A stretch of DNA of 64,000 bases from Candidatus Peregrinibacteria bacterium (GTDB lineage Bacteria > Patescibacteriota > Gracilibacteria > UBA1369 > LOWO2-01-FULL-3): the NCBI GenBank assembly GCA_026395515.1, contig JAPLYN010000002.1, positions 35,774 to 99,773 of the forward strand. The letters are read 5' to 3'. The notes under the pieces are model-generated. The model searched no databases. It worked only from the letters and a program-made list of their open reading frames with translations, and was not told the DNA's origin. The position numbers were made by a program, and so were the translations under genes. Of the stretch, positions 24,333 to 33,911 are shown piece by piece; the first letter of the stretch is position 1, and each line of letters starts with the position of its first letter.

Positions 24333-25106
24333 ATGACACTTAATGATAAAAACGCTAAAGGTGTGATTGCGGCGATACTCTTTGCGGCTGTAGCAATTTC
24401 TGGTTCTCTAGTATTTTTTGGAGTCAAAATTTCTAATGGCAATTTAACAGATGATGTTTTGCAGGCAAAAGTTTTCAAGGGTATAGATGCATACATTGCT
24501 AAAGAACAGGCTAAGTCTGCTGATGCACAAGCTGAAGCTGCTAAACCTAAATTCGTTACTGGAGATTTTACTGATGACGATGCTGTACTTGGTGACAAGA
24601 ATGCACCAGTAACTATCGTGGAATTTTCAGACTATCAATGTCCTTATTGCGGAATTTTCGAGAATGAATCTTATCCAAAAATTAAAAGCCAATATATAGA
24701 CACAGGGAAAGCAAAATTAGTATTCCGTGACTTCCCTCTTAGCTTCCACCCATATGCTTATCCTTCAGCTCTTTTTGCTGAATGTGCTAGAAGCATTTCA
24801 AAGAATCCTGATGCTGATTACTACAAAGTGCACGATAAATTATTCGAGACAGTTCAGAATGGAAAATTTGATTATGATGTAATGAGTAAATTTGCTGTAG
24901 GTCTAGGTTTGAATAAGAGTGAGCTCAAAAAATGTTTTGATAGCGATAAGTTCAAAGACGAAATTGCTGCTGATCAGAAAGCAGGTCAAAGCGCAGGAAT
25001 AACTGGTACTCCAGGATTCATTATCAATGGACAGATTATCAGCGGTGCTCAACCATTTGAAAAATTCCAAGCAGTAATTGATCCAATATTAAAGACAACA
25101 AAATAA
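24333..25106 (+). CDS. DsbA-family thiol-disulfide oxidoreductase
   Basis: 257 residues. An N-terminal membrane helix (about 12-32) anchors a thioredoxin-fold domain with the active site CPYC in FSDYQCPYCGIF near residue 107, and the cis-Pro region TGTPGFIING near 228. It should catalyse disulfide formation or isomerisation outside the cytoplasmic membrane. Followed after 2 bases by a peroxiredoxin gene, suggesting a thiol-redox operon. Confidence 0.85.
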   Translation: MTLNDKNAKGVIAAILFAAVAISGSLVFFGVKISNGNLTDDVLQAKVFKGIDAYIAKEQAKSADAQAEAAKPKFVTGDFTDDDAVLGDKNAPVTIVEFSDYQCPYCGIFENESYPKIKSQYIDTGKAKLVFRDFPLSFHPYAYPSALFAECARSISKNPDADYYKVHDKLFETVQNGKFDYDVMSKFAVGLGLNKSELKKCFDSDKFKDEIAADQKAGQSAGITGTPGFIINGQIISGAQPFEKFQAVIDPILKTTK

Positions 25107-25108
25107 TT

Positions 25109-25591
25109 ATGGCAGACTTAGTAAATAAAAAGGCACCTGATTTCAAACTAAAAGATCAGGATGATGAAGTGAGATCTTTGGCTGATTATAAAGGCCAGTG
25201 GATTCTATTATATTTTTATCCGAAGGATGCTACTCCTGGATGCACAATAGAGGCTCAGTGTTTTAGAGATAAATTAAATTACTTGAGAAAACTAGGCGTA
25301 CAAGTTTTGGGTGTGAGTGCTGACAGCACAGAGTCTCACAGAAAATTTGTAATGGCTCAAAAATTGAACTTCCCTTTGCTTTCAGATGAAGATAAAAAGG
25401 TAATCAATAAATATGGCGTGTGGACAGAAAAATCCATGTATGGAAAAACTTACATGGGAATTCGTAGAGATTCATTCCTAATTGATAGAGAAGGAAAAAT
25501 CGTAAAGCATTACATCAAAGTATCCCCTAGCGATCATCCGGATGAGGTTGCTAGAGACGTGAAGGCTTTGGATGAAGCAGCTCAGGAATAA
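25109..25591 (+). CDS. bcp: Thioredoxin-dependent peroxiredoxin (Bcp/PrxQ type)
   Basis: 160 residues. YPKDATPGCTIEAQCFRD contains the peroxidatic Cys; the Cys at ECQ-like position five residues later (AQC) may resolve it, as in PrxQ. Reduces peroxides in the cytoplasm. Co-transcribed with the DsbA-like gene, and its stop directly abuts the convergent folA stop. Confidence 0.88.
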   Translation: MADLVNKKAPDFKLKDQDDEVRSLADYKGQWILLYFYPKDATPGCTIEAQCFRDKLNYLRKLGVQVLGVSADSTESHRKFVMAQKLNFPLLSDEDKKVINKYGVWTEKSMYGKTYMGIRRDSFLIDREGKIVKHYIKVSPSDHPDEVARDVKALDEAAQE

Positions 25592-26110
25592 TTATTTCGT
25601 GTAGAGGAGGAAGTCGTAATTGATTCCGTTTTCTTCGTCGGAACCTAGTTTTTGTGGCTCTTTGAATGCGGCTGGAATTTCTGGAAAGAAAGTATCGCAA
25701 TCAAAAGTCTTGTGAACTTTTGTAAGGAATACTCCGGTGAGACGAGGATCGTTTATAAATTCTTTGAATATTTGGCCGCCTCCAAGAACAAAGATTTTTT
25801 CTATATTGTCATCAGCCAAAGCAATGGCGTCATCTATTGAAGTGCAGACTTCTGCGCCTTCGGCAGTGAGACCGGCGTGACGAGTGAGTACTACATTGCG
25901 GCGATTTGGAAGAGGACGGAATTCGGAAAGTAGAGAATCCCAAGTCTTATGACCCATGATAACCATATTCTGTTTAGCAGGATCTTCGGTCTTGCGAGTG
26001 GTATCGCGAAAATACTTGTACTCTTTGCGGAGTTTCCAAGGCAGATGGCCGGCTTTGCCAATACCGTGATGCTCATCGGCAGCGACTATCATGTAGATGG
26101 GATGTTTCAT
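25592..26110 (-). CDS. folA: Dihydrofolate reductase
   Basis: 172 residues; [18 protein letters not shown] at the N-terminus, MGHKTWDSL and the GGGQIFKEF cofactor loop. Reduces dihydrofolate formed by thymidylate synthase. The start overlaps the thyA stop by 4 bases, completing a dcd-thyA-folA operon. Confidence 0.93.
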   Translation of the reverse strand: MKHPIYMIVAADEHHGIGKAGHLPWKLRKEYKYFRDTTRKTEDPAKQNMVIMGHKTWDSLLSEFRPLPNRRNVVLTRHAGLTAEGAEVCTSIDDAIALADDNIEKIFVLGGGQIFKEFINDPRLTGVFLTKVHKTFDCDTFFPEIPAAFKEPQKLGSDEENGINYDFLLYTK

Positions 26111-26925
26111 ACAGCTATAGGAAACTTAATGAACTTTTCGTGTTCGTAACCTTCTAAGGTGAAGTCTTCGAATTTTAGATCCCAGAAAGGTTTCTTCGCA
26201 ATTGTAAGAGTTGAAAGTTTATGAGTAGGACGAGTGATTTGTTCCTTTAATCCTTCAATATGATTGCTGTAAATGTGAGCATCACCAATTGTATGTACAA
26301 AAATTCCAGGGATAAGATTACATTCTTGAGACATCATCATGAGAAGAGTGGCATAGCTGGCGATATTGTAAGGAACACCAAGAGCGATGTCCGCACTACG
26401 CTGATATAATTGCAAATCAAGACGACCATTAGTCACGTAAAACTGAAAGAGAGTATGACATGGAGGCAAAGCCATTTTTTCAATATCTGCCACGTTCCAT
26501 CCACTCACAATAATTCTGCGAGAATCTGGATTTTTCTTTATAGTATCTATTACATTCTGGATTTGATCGACGTGAGTTTTTTTGAATAAACCAGGATGCT
26601 CAGGATCTTCTACAAACTTTTCCCACTTCCTCCACTGATATCCATAAATAGGACCGAGCTCACCGTCTTCTTTAGCCCAAGGATCCCATATCGGTGTGTG
26701 TTGAGTAAGATCATCGTTAATGTTAGTCGCACCGCGTAAGAACCAAAGCAATTCCCTCACAATGGCACCGTAGCTAACCTTCTTCGTAGTCACCATAGGA
26801 AAACCTTCACGAAGATCATATTTTTTTTGAGCGCCGAATACAGAAATAGTACCTGTACCAGTACGGTCAGATTTTTGTTCGCCGTTTTCGAGGACTTCAC
26901 GGACTAGGTCTAAATATTGTTTCAT
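26107..26925 (-). CDS. thyA: Thymidylate synthase
   Basis: 272 residues; converts dUMP to dTMP using methylene-tetrahydrofolate. Catalytic Cys in [41 protein letters not shown], and [12 protein letters not shown]. The operon supplies its substrate (dcd upstream) and recycles its folate product (folA downstream). Confidence 0.95.
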   Translation of the reverse strand: MKQYLDLVREVLENGEQKSDRTGTGTISVFGAQKKYDLREGFPMVTTKKVSYGAIVRELLWFLRGATNINDDLTQHTPIWDPWAKEDGELGPIYGYQWRKWEKFVEDPEHPGLFKKTHVDQIQNVIDTIKKNPDSRRIIVSGWNVADIEKMALPPCHTLFQFYVTNGRLDLQLYQRSADIALGVPYNIASYATLLMMMSQECNLIPGIFVHTIGDAHIYSNHIEGLKEQITRPTHKLSTLTIAKKPFWDLKFEDFTLEGYEHEKFIKFPIAV

Positions 26926-26930
26926 GGGCG

Positions 26931-27515
26931 CTATTTATTTATCTTGGCATCAGCGGCTTCTCTTTCTTCTAAGCCCACATGGTTTCTGTCTTTATCTTGA
27001 AATACACGGCTACCTACAGTTACTTTCTGTCCTTGGTATTTACCCATGTAAGGATTTTCAGCAGCCTGATCCATGCTGCAGAATACTAATTGGCATATAC
27101 GTTTTCCAGCTTGCAATTTTATTGGAAGTGATCCGGCGTTATACAATTCGAGGGTAATTCTGCCCTTGAATCCTGGGTCTACCCAGCCGGCATTCTGTAT
27201 AAATAAGCCAATTCTTCCAATTGAACTTCTTCCCTCAACAAAAGCTGTAAGATTATTAGGCACTTCTACGTACTCTTGTGTAGTCGCGAGCAGAAATGAA
27301 TGTGGTGGAATTGTGATTGAATCGCTAGTGATCTCACGATACTTGATCTCGGCATCGAGAGTGATAATATCCATTTGGTTATCCTCGACCAACAAAAAAT
27401 GATCACCGAGACGGCAATCGATAGAAGCCGGTTGAATAGATTTCTCATCTATAGGAGTAACAACTAATTCACCTGTAGCAATCATGCCCTTAAGAGTTTT
27501 GTCAGAAAGAATCAT
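26931..27515 (-). CDS. dcd: dCTP deaminase, probably the dUMP-forming type
   Basis: 194 residues. [25 protein letters not shown] with the catalytic Glu region, [18 protein letters not shown] and GKYQGQK. The NAGWVDPGF and GKYQGQ blocks match bifunctional dCTP deaminase/dUTPase enzymes better than the plain E. coli type, so it may give dUMP directly for ThyA. First gene of the thymidylate operon. Confidence 0.88.
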   Translation of the reverse strand: MILSDKTLKGMIATGELVVTPIDEKSIQPASIDCRLGDHFLLVEDNQMDIITLDAEIKYREITSDSITIPPHSFLLATTQEYVEVPNNLTAFVEGRSSIGRIGLFIQNAGWVDPGFKGRITLELYNAGSLPIKLQAGKRICQLVFCSMDQAAENPYMGKYQGQKVTVGSRVFQDKDRNHVGLEEREAADAKINK

Positions 27516-27579
27516 AGGATTTTGTCAAATAATTAGCGACTTGAATATAAATTAAAATTAAAATTTAACCAAATCAAAA

Positions 27580-28839
27580 ATGGAAAAAAAAGATCCAATC
27601 TTGATCGGAGCAGTTTCCGGCGGTGTTACTTCTCTGATCGTAGCAATCGTTTTCACAAGTTTTGTACCGCAAATGAGTAATGGTAGGAATTCTGAAGGGT
27701 TTTTAAAAAGTTTTATAGGAGACTCCGCTGCATCTGTAGGAATAAAGGGTCCGGCGGGAAGTCAGGAACAAATGGTGGTAGATGCGGTAAAAAAAGCTAA
27801 GCCATCGGTAGTTTCTGTAATTATTACTAAGGATGTGCCAGTTTTAGAGAAATACTATACTGACCCTTTTGGTGGTGGCCAATCTGGAGGCAATGATCCA
27901 TTTGGTGGCTCAAATCCATTTGGAGGTTTTGGTTTCCAAATTCCACAATACAGACAGAATGGAACTGAAAAGAAAGAAGTAGGTGGAGGTTCTGGATTTA
28001 TAGTATCAAGTGATGGATACATTGTGACAAATAAACACGTAGTATCTGATCCAAAAGCTGAATACACAGTTTTCATTGGAGAGGATAAGAAAAAATATAC
28101 AGCTAAAGTAGTTTCTACTGATCCTATGAATGATATTGCTGTGATAAAAATTGATGCGACAGATTTACCTTATCTTGATTTTGCAGATTCTGATCATTTA
28201 GATGTAGGACAAACTGCGATCGCTATTGGTAATCCACTGCTTGAATTTACCAACTCAGTTTCTGTTGGTGTAGTTTCCGGTTTATCTCGTTCAATTACGG
28301 CTGGAGATGGAGCAGGTCAATCTGAGCAATTGGAGGGAGTAATTCAAACTGATGCGGCAATTAATCCGGGTAATTCTGGAGGACCTCTATTAAATCTTCA
28401 AGGTAAAGTAATTGGTGTGAATGTGGCGGTGGCTAGTGCAAACAACATAGGATTCTCTCTTCCAGCAAATCTTGTAAAAAATGCTGTAGATTCAGTGAAG
28501 AAAACTGGAAAAATTGTGAGAGCATTTATAGGAGTGAGATTCGTGCAAATAAATGAAAAAATTAAAGAAGCAAACAAACTAGATGTAGATTACGGAGTAT
28601 TGGTAGCTAAAGGCAAAAACCCAGAAGATCTCGCCGTAATTCCTGGTTCCCCTGCTGATAAAGCAGGATTGGTGGAAAACGATATTATTCTTGAGGTAGA
28701 CGGCAAGAAGCTTGACAAAGATCTATCTTTAGGTCATTATGTGTCATCAAAGAAGGCAGGTGATCAGATAAAACTGAAAGTGATGAGTAAAGGTCAGCAA
28801 AAAGAAGTGACTGTGACACTGGAAGAGAGTAAAAGCTAA
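27580..28839 (+). CDS. HtrA/DegP-like serine protease with one PDZ domain
   Basis: 419 residues. N-terminal membrane anchor (about 10-30), then a Gly/Asn-rich linker (about 95-130), the trypsin-like domain with His in TNKHVV, Asp in NDIAVIKI and Ser in NPGNSGGPLL, and a C-terminal PDZ domain. Acts outside the membrane in protein quality control. The single PDZ and anchor resemble DegS-type or Gram-positive HtrA. Followed by a small unknown gene. Confidence 0.88.
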   Translation: MEKKDPILIGAVSGGVTSLIVAIVFTSFVPQMSNGRNSEGFLKSFIGDSAASVGIKGPAGSQEQMVVDAVKKAKPSVVSVIITKDVPVLEKYYTDPFGGGQSGGNDPFGGSNPFGGFGFQIPQYRQNGTEKKEVGGGSGFIVSSDGYIVTNKHVVSDPKAEYTVFIGEDKKKYTAKVVSTDPMNDIAVIKIDATDLPYLDFADSDHLDVGQTAIAIGNPLLEFTNSVSVGVVSGLSRSITAGDGAGQSEQLEGVIQTDAAINPGNSGGPLLNLQGKVIGVNVAVASANNIGFSLPANLVKNAVDSVKKTGKIVRAFIGVRFVQINEKIKEANKLDVDYGVLVAKGKNPEDLAVIPGSPADKAGLVENDIILEVDGKKLDKDLSLGHYVSSKKAGDQIKLKVMSKGQQKEVTVTLEESKS

Positions 28840-28866
28840 ACAAGTTTATAATTAAACTAAAATACT

Positions 28867-29076
28867 ATGAGACCAGAAGAAAACGGAAGCTTAAATGCAG
28901 GAGAAGTGAGAGGAGAAAGTCCTCAGTCTATGCAATTTAGATTAGCATCTCAGCTTGAAGCATTAGCTGGTACTGGAATCAATGTTAATAGCTTGAGAAA
29001 AGCAATAGAGACTAAAGCACTAGGAGTAAATTTTCCAGAGGTCTTGAATAAAAATGAAAAGAGAGCAGAAGCTTAA
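28867..29076 (+). CDS. Small hypothetical protein (69 residues)
   Basis: Not recognised. Charged and soluble, with a helix around FRLASQLEALAGTGINV. It lies 27 bases after htrA and ends at a strong terminator that is shared with the 3' end of ispG on the opposite strand. Confidence 0.5.
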   Translation: MRPEENGSLNAGEVRGESPQSMQFRLASQLEALAGTGINVNSLRKAIETKALGVNFPEVLNKNEKRAEA

Positions 29077-30305
29077 TTAAAATTTTCTTCTACATAATCC
29101 TCCAACAGTTGAATAAATTGTTGGGGGATTTTTTTGCCCTGGAGACTTTTGACGAATTTACCTTTGATATAAACTGGCGCAACTGGCTTTTCCATACGAC
29201 CTGGGAGACTGATAGCGATGTCGGCGTGTTTAGATTCGCCTGGACCATTCACTACGCAGCCCATGACGGCGATTTTTAGTTCAGCAATTTTATCGGCTGA
29301 TTTTGGGTGTTTTTTCTGCCAAATTGGAAGAATTTTTGTGATATGAGAATTTACTTCCCCAGCTAGTTCCTGAAAGAAATGACTGTCAGTGCGCCCACAT
29401 CCGGGACAACTGGTAACTTGTGGTTTGAAATGACGGAAGCCCATGGATTGTAAAAGAATTTTGCAGGCTTCTACTTCCTTAGTGCGAGGCTGAGTGGGTG
29501 TGGGTGTAAGAGAAATTCTGATGGTGTCACCTATTCCCTGCTGAAGCAAAATCGCGAGAGAGGCCGAGCTAGAGACTATTCCCTGCATGCCTACACCAGC
29601 TTCAGTAAGGCCAAGATGTAAAGCATATAAATGTTTATTCTTCGACATTCTTTGCGCGAGTAATTCATAAGCCTTTATCATGTCCTGAACTATGGACATT
29701 TTCACACTTAGAATAATTTTATTTTGAGGAAGGCCAATTTTTTCAGCAAGAACAGCGGAACGAAGTGCAGATTCTACCATCGCATTGATAATAACCTCTT
29801 TATCAGATTTAGGTTTAATTAGTTTCGAGTTTTTATTCATCATTTCCGTGAGAAGGTCCTGATCTAATGATCCCCAATTCACTCCAATTCTCACCGGCTT
29901 ATTATTTTCAATCGCGATTTTTATAATCTTAGAAAAATTGTAATCATGTTTATCTCCATACCCTACATTTCCAGGATTGATTCTGTATTTATCAAGAGTC
30001 TTTGACATCTGAGGAAAATCCTCAAGAAGCGTATGCCCATTAAAATGGAAATCGCCAATAAGCGGAATTTTCTCATATCCTTTTGCATCTAGAATTTTTC
30101 GAATTTCTGGAACTTTGGGTGCGGCGAGATTTGTATTTACAGTCATACGTACAATCTCAGAACCAGCGTCAGCTAATTCGATAATTTGCTTAGCAGTAGC
30201 TTTAGCATCGGAGGTATCAGTATTCGTCATTGATTGAATAACGATGGGATTTTTACCACCAATTTTTACGGCACCTACTGTTACTGTGGGCGTATTAAGT
30301 CTCAT
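29073..30305 (-). CDS. ispG: 4-hydroxy-3-methylbut-2-enyl diphosphate synthase
   Basis: 410 residues. Iron-sulfur enzyme of the MEP isoprenoid pathway; converts MEcPP to HMBPP. N-terminal TIM barrel start TVGAVKIGGKNPIVIQSMTN, Fe-S ligands in SCPGCGRT and MGCVVNGPGE near the C-terminus. Shows that isoprenoids are made by the MEP route. Follows the PH-domain gene by 4 bases. Confidence 0.95.
   Translation of the reverse strand: MRLNTPTVTVGAVKIGGKNPIVIQSMTNTDTSDAKATAKQIIELADAGSEIVRMTVNTNLAAPKVPEIRKILDAKGYEKIPLIGDFHFNGHTLLEDFPQMSKTLDKYRINPGNVGYGDKHDYNFSKIIKIAIENNKPVRIGVNWGSLDQDLLTEMMNKNSKLIKPKSDKEVIINAMVESALRSAVLAEKIGLPQNKIILSVKMSIVQDMIKAYELLAQRMSKNKHLYALHLGLTEAGVGMQGIVSSSASLAILLQQGIGDTIRISLTPTPTQPRTKEVEACKILLQSMGFRHFKPQVTSCPGCGRTDSHFFQELAGEVNSHITKILPIWQKKHPKSADKIAELKIAVMGCVVNGPGESKHADIAISLPGRMEKPVAPVYIKGKFVKSLQGKKIPQQFIQLLEDYVEENFN
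29097..29135 (+). terminator. Terminator inside the ispG coding end
   Basis: An 11-bp stem (29097-29107 with 29119-29129, one T-G pair) followed by seven T. It ends the htrA transcript on the plus strand while the same bases encode the C-terminus of ispG on the minus strand. Confidence 0.85.
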
Positions 30306-30309
30306 GTGT

Positions 30310-30726
30310 TTAAGCTTTTTCTACTTCTAAAGTTAAACCTGTCTTCTCCTCTAAAGTGCGAGTGATTTCCTCAGCGTTCTCAAAGAAGTTTGCAGAGATT
30401 TTAGTTTTCTTTCCTTTCCACTCAATTACAAGTGGAATAACCGTAGCAAAGTTCAAAAACACTCCAGGATGAGAACCATTCATCGCGTAATAATTTGCGC
30501 TGACAGGTTTTGCTAAACGGATTTTCGTAATCTGTTTATATGGAATATTTTTTGTAGTGAGCATTTTATAAATCATATGATCATCTTTCATAATGATCTT
30601 AGAAGTTGAAGCCATGTAGAAAAATATTAGAGCTACAGGGAGACCGACAAAACTAATGGCGCAGATAACTCCTGCAACAATAAACAAACTTTTGCCGCTT
30701 GATTTGAACTTATACAATTTCTCCAT
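30310..30726 (-). CDS. Bacterial PH-domain-like membrane protein
   Basis: 138 residues: a hydrophobic hairpin (about 14-40), then a beta-rich domain with YKMLTTKNIPYKQITKI, typical of small bacterial PH-like (bPH2) proteins. Function unknown. Lies between gshF and ispG in a minus-strand operon. Confidence 0.6.
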   Translation of the reverse strand: MEKLYKFKSSGKSLFIVAGVICAISFVGLPVALIFFYMASTSKIIMKDDHMIYKMLTTKNIPYKQITKIRLAKPVSANYYAMNGSHPGVFLNFATVIPLVIEWKGKKTKISANFFENAEEITRTLEEKTGLTLEVEKA

Positions 30727-30751
30727 AAATGTTTGGTATTAAGATTTGGCT

Positions 30752-33277
30752 TCAGAAGCCTAGCAGATCCAACACCAACTTGGCAACATTGACCCCCTTT
30801 CCTTCTACTGGAAAATGATGCATTTGGAGGGCAGGGTTATAATTGATTTCAATGATTCCGTAATTGTCCATTGTAGCTTTTGATTTTGGATTTTTTATCA
30901 TCATGTCCACTCCGCAGATCTTTGCTTTAGCCATAATTGCAGCTTCCTCGGCCAATCTTTTGTAAGTATCGTCAACTAAATTCAAACATTCTATTGGATC
31001 CCCACCAGTTCCCACATTGGAATTGGTACGCAAGAAAATTCTTTCTCCTTTTTTTGGAATACTTTGAAAACTAAGTCCCTGAGATTTCAAATGTGAATCT
31101 TCAACCGGACCGGCTTTTATAGTGTAAGTGTTGAAATATTTATAATATTTAGGATCGTCATTTTTAATATCGATTAGCTCGCGAATTGTATGATCTCCAT
31201 CACCTATAACATTAGCAGGAATTCTTTTAACGATAGAACAAACCTTGTTATTCACTACAAGAAGACGATATTCCTCACCTTCTATAAATTCTTCTACGAG
31301 AATCGTCTCTCCAAATTTGAAAGCTTCATTCACAGCTTTTATATAAGATTTTTTATCTCCAGGCTCTGCAAAAGAAACAGCAATTCCGTGATTTGTAGTA
31401 GTTGGCTTGATGACAGATTTTATTTTTTCAAATTTTGGATAAGCGAGAATTGCGGCTTCAGCAGTGATAAAAGCGTCGCCCTCGGGGATGCGCAGACCAC
31501 CAGCTCTGAGAATTTGATTAGTCACATTTTTATTCTCCATGATAAGGAAAGTCATGTAAGAATCCTTGTCGGTTTTCGTAGCTTGTTTCACATATTCAAT
31601 GTGCTTTCCTTTGCTTAATTTGAGAAAGTTTTCTTTGCGGTCAAAAATCTCTACTTTGATATTTCTACTCATAGCTTCCTTCGCCAAAATTTGTGTAGAA
31701 AATTCCATATCTTCAAATCCTTCAGTAAAAGTATCATCAATCATTTCCTGTTTTTTTTGTGCTTCCAGAGAAATCTCAGATATTGCTTCAAATTCTTTTT
31801 CTAGCTCCTTAGTTAACTTCTGTTTTCTGAAATACTGACAATGACTTTTAGCCAATTCTAGGCCGTATTCTGCAAAACTCTGTTTATGCTTGCCCAATTT
31901 ACTAACAATTCTGGCAGAAGGTGTAAGATATGGTTTATCTAATTTTTCCAATTGAGCGAGCAAACTATTTTTATGATTACCATCTTTTGAGTTTCTATTA
32001 AGTAATTCAGCAATTGGTATCATCTCTTCAATAATTTCTTTACCCCAAACTTTCATATCCACATCAACGCAATCTTTAATCAAAGTGAGCTCTGGCTTGC
32101 GACCATAAATGGAAACTTTGTTTTGATTACCAGTGATTGCGCTGTGTTCACAGGCTTCAATTTTCGGACTGGATTTGAAGAGGCAATAAACTAGGAAAAC
32201 GTGAAGAAATTCCAATTGATCAATATCCAATCCAATTGGTGAATAAGGATTTATGTCTATAGCGCGAGCTTCTACGTAGAGAATTCCACGAGCCTTTAAT
32301 GCTTCTAGTGGCGTCTCTTTCTTTGCTAATGCTCCAGGCAAAGTTCTCAAAACTTGCTTAGGACGAATACGAGAATAATGTTCGGCTTCAGATTGTAAAA
32401 TGTTTGTATTTAAACCTGGGAAATTTTTATATTTTGGTTCCGGCGTGGAAATTGCTTTTGTGAGATCGGAAATATATTCTTCGAGACTATTAAATGAAAC
32501 TGCATGCTGAGCTTGTACTTTGCTGTAATAACCGAGCTCACTCATGCGAAATGAGCAGGCATATTCTCCGTAGTAAGTGTGGCTATCCAACTTCTTAAGA
32601 TATTTTGGTTTTCTAAAGCCTAGGATTGGTTTATGTAGGAGATAGCTTTCGTCTAAAACTGGAGCTGCACCAAAGAGATAGGTATTTACCCAGCTATATC
32701 TGAGAAAGTTACGAACAATATGGAGATATTTTTCTGAAATAAAATCTTGAAGATTGGATTTTGGTGCCATTTTATCGTGCAATAATTTCCAAAAGTTTTC
32801 TGAAAAAGAAAAATTATAATGAGTACCAGAAACCGTCTGCATTTTGCGACCATAGCGGTAGCTTAGGCCAAGACGATATTGAGTTTTTCTTTTACCTTCA
32901 AAGGAATTACCATAATTAGCTAAAGGAATTTTGTCGGCATCCCTTGGTAATATGCATGGCATACTAAAAGGCCAGAAAAATTCTTTATCCAATCTTTTTG
33001 CCAAAAATATATGAACATTTTTTAGATAGTCTGCTGTTGTTCCCTCGGTAGAACGTGGTGGACTGATTAGTTCTAATTGAGCTTCGCTAAAGTCAGTGGT
33101 AATTAGAGGATTTTTAAGTGCTGATCCTAAAGTTTCAGGATGAGGATTTTGAGAAATAATTCCTTTGCAATCCATGCGCACGCACTCTCTTTCGAGACCA
33201 TGCATGGATTCATTGAACAAGCGATAATTGTCGCCTTCTGAAAATAACTTGAGGATTTGAGGAAAATCCCATTTCAT
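30752..33277 (-). CDS. gshF: Bifunctional glutamate-cysteine ligase / glutathione synthetase
   Basis: 841 residues. The N-terminal ~510 residues resemble E. coli-type glutamate-cysteine ligase (MHGLERECVRM, DFSEAQLELISPP, ALKARGILYVEARAID). The C-terminal part is an ATP-grasp domain (VKPTTTNHGIAV, VEEFIEGEEYRLLVV, GIIEINYNPAL). Together they make glutathione from Glu, Cys and Gly in one chain. The glutaredoxin gene lies 17 bases upstream in the same direction. Slightly longer than the typical Firmicutes GshF. Confidence 0.9.
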   Translation of the reverse strand: MKWDFPQILKLFSEGDNYRLFNESMHGLERECVRMDCKGIISQNPHPETLGSALKNPLITTDFSEAQLELISPPRSTEGTTADYLKNVHIFLAKRLDKEFFWPFSMPCILPRDADKIPLANYGNSFEGKRKTQYRLGLSYRYGRKMQTVSGTHYNFSFSENFWKLLHDKMAPKSNLQDFISEKYLHIVRNFLRYSWVNTYLFGAAPVLDESYLLHKPILGFRKPKYLKKLDSHTYYGEYACSFRMSELGYYSKVQAQHAVSFNSLEEYISDLTKAISTPEPKYKNFPGLNTNILQSEAEHYSRIRPKQVLRTLPGALAKKETPLEALKARGILYVEARAIDINPYSPIGLDIDQLEFLHVFLVYCLFKSSPKIEACEHSAITGNQNKVSIYGRKPELTLIKDCVDVDMKVWGKEIIEEMIPIAELLNRNSKDGNHKNSLLAQLEKLDKPYLTPSARIVSKLGKHKQSFAEYGLELAKSHCQYFRKQKLTKELEKEFEAISEISLEAQKKQEMIDDTFTEGFEDMEFSTQILAKEAMSRNIKVEIFDRKENFLKLSKGKHIEYVKQATKTDKDSYMTFLIMENKNVTNQILRAGGLRIPEGDAFITAEAAILAYPKFEKIKSVIKPTTTNHGIAVSFAEPGDKKSYIKAVNEAFKFGETILVEEFIEGEEYRLLVVNNKVCSIVKRIPANVIGDGDHTIRELIDIKNDDPKYYKYFNTYTIKAGPVEDSHLKSQGLSFQSIPKKGERIFLRTNSNVGTGGDPIECLNLVDDTYKRLAEEAAIMAKAKICGVDMMIKNPKSKATMDNYGIIEINYNPALQMHHFPVEGKGVNVAKLVLDLLGF

Positions 33278-33294
33278 AGGAAGTGAGGTTATTT

Positions 33295-33540
33295 TTACTT
33301 ACAAGCGTCGACTAATTTGCCTTCAGCCTGTAGTTTTTCTATATCGCTGCAGCCGCCGAGACATTTATCATCCACGTAAATTTGAGGAACAGTTCTGAAT
33401 CCTGATTTTTCACTAATTTCTATAATTTTTTCAGGATTATTTGTAATATCTACTTCTGTAAAATCAATTTTAGCAGCGTTTAAAATCGCCTTAGCTTTGA
33501 CACAAAATGGACAATAATTTTTTGAATAAACAGTAACCAT
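33295..33540 (-). CDS. grxC: Glutaredoxin
   Basis: 81 residues; active site CPFC in YSKNYCPFCVKAKAIL, cis-Pro in GFRTVPQIYVDD, and GGCSDIEKL. Reduces disulfides with glutathione, made by the co-directional gshF product. The ending DACK has an extra Cys. Confidence 0.92.
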   Translation of the reverse strand: MVTVYSKNYCPFCVKAKAILNAAKIDFTEVDITNNPEKIIEISEKSGFRTVPQIYVDDKCLGGCSDIEKLQAEGKLVDACK

Positions 33541-33587
33541 AAGGGCTTTTTATTAAGTTCTTTCATTCTGCTGTATTCAAAAAGAAT

Positions 33588-33615
33588 TTGCAATTTAAAT
33601 CAGTTGTAGGATAAT
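33588..33615 (+). promoter_or_regulatory. Promoter of the ferredoxin-mutM pair
   Basis: TTGCAA (33588-33593), 16 bases, GATAAT (33610-33615), then GGGCCC and the ATG at 33622. A leaderless-type start. Confidence 0.6.
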
Positions 33616-33621
33616 GGGCCC

Positions 33622-33903
33622 ATGTCAAAAGTTACATTTAAAAATTCAGGAGAACAGATAGAAACTGCACAAGGAAGCTTTTTGAAAGATGCTGTGCGCG
33701 AGAAAGGTTGGCCTATTGCTTTCGGATGTGAAGATGGAGTGTGCGGAACTTGCATAATTCAGGTTCATGAAGGTAAGGAAAACCTTAATCCAATGAGCCA
33801 AAACGAAGAACAAACTTTAGAAATGATGTGCATGAAAGATGGAGAACATCGTCTATGCTGCCAATGTAAAGTAAATGGCGACATCACATTTGAGGGAATG
33901 TAA
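33622..33903 (+). CDS. [2Fe-2S] ferredoxin
   Basis: 93 residues of the plant-type fold; cluster ligands in GCEDGVCGTC and the fourth Cys in LCCQC. An electron carrier in the cytoplasm; partner unknown. Followed by mutM after 8 bases. Confidence 0.88.
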   Translation: MSKVTFKNSGEQIETAQGSFLKDAVREKGWPIAFGCEDGVCGTCIIQVHEGKENLNPMSQNEEQTLEMMCMKDGEHRLCCQCKVNGDITFEGM

Positions 33904-33911
33904 TAAGTTTT

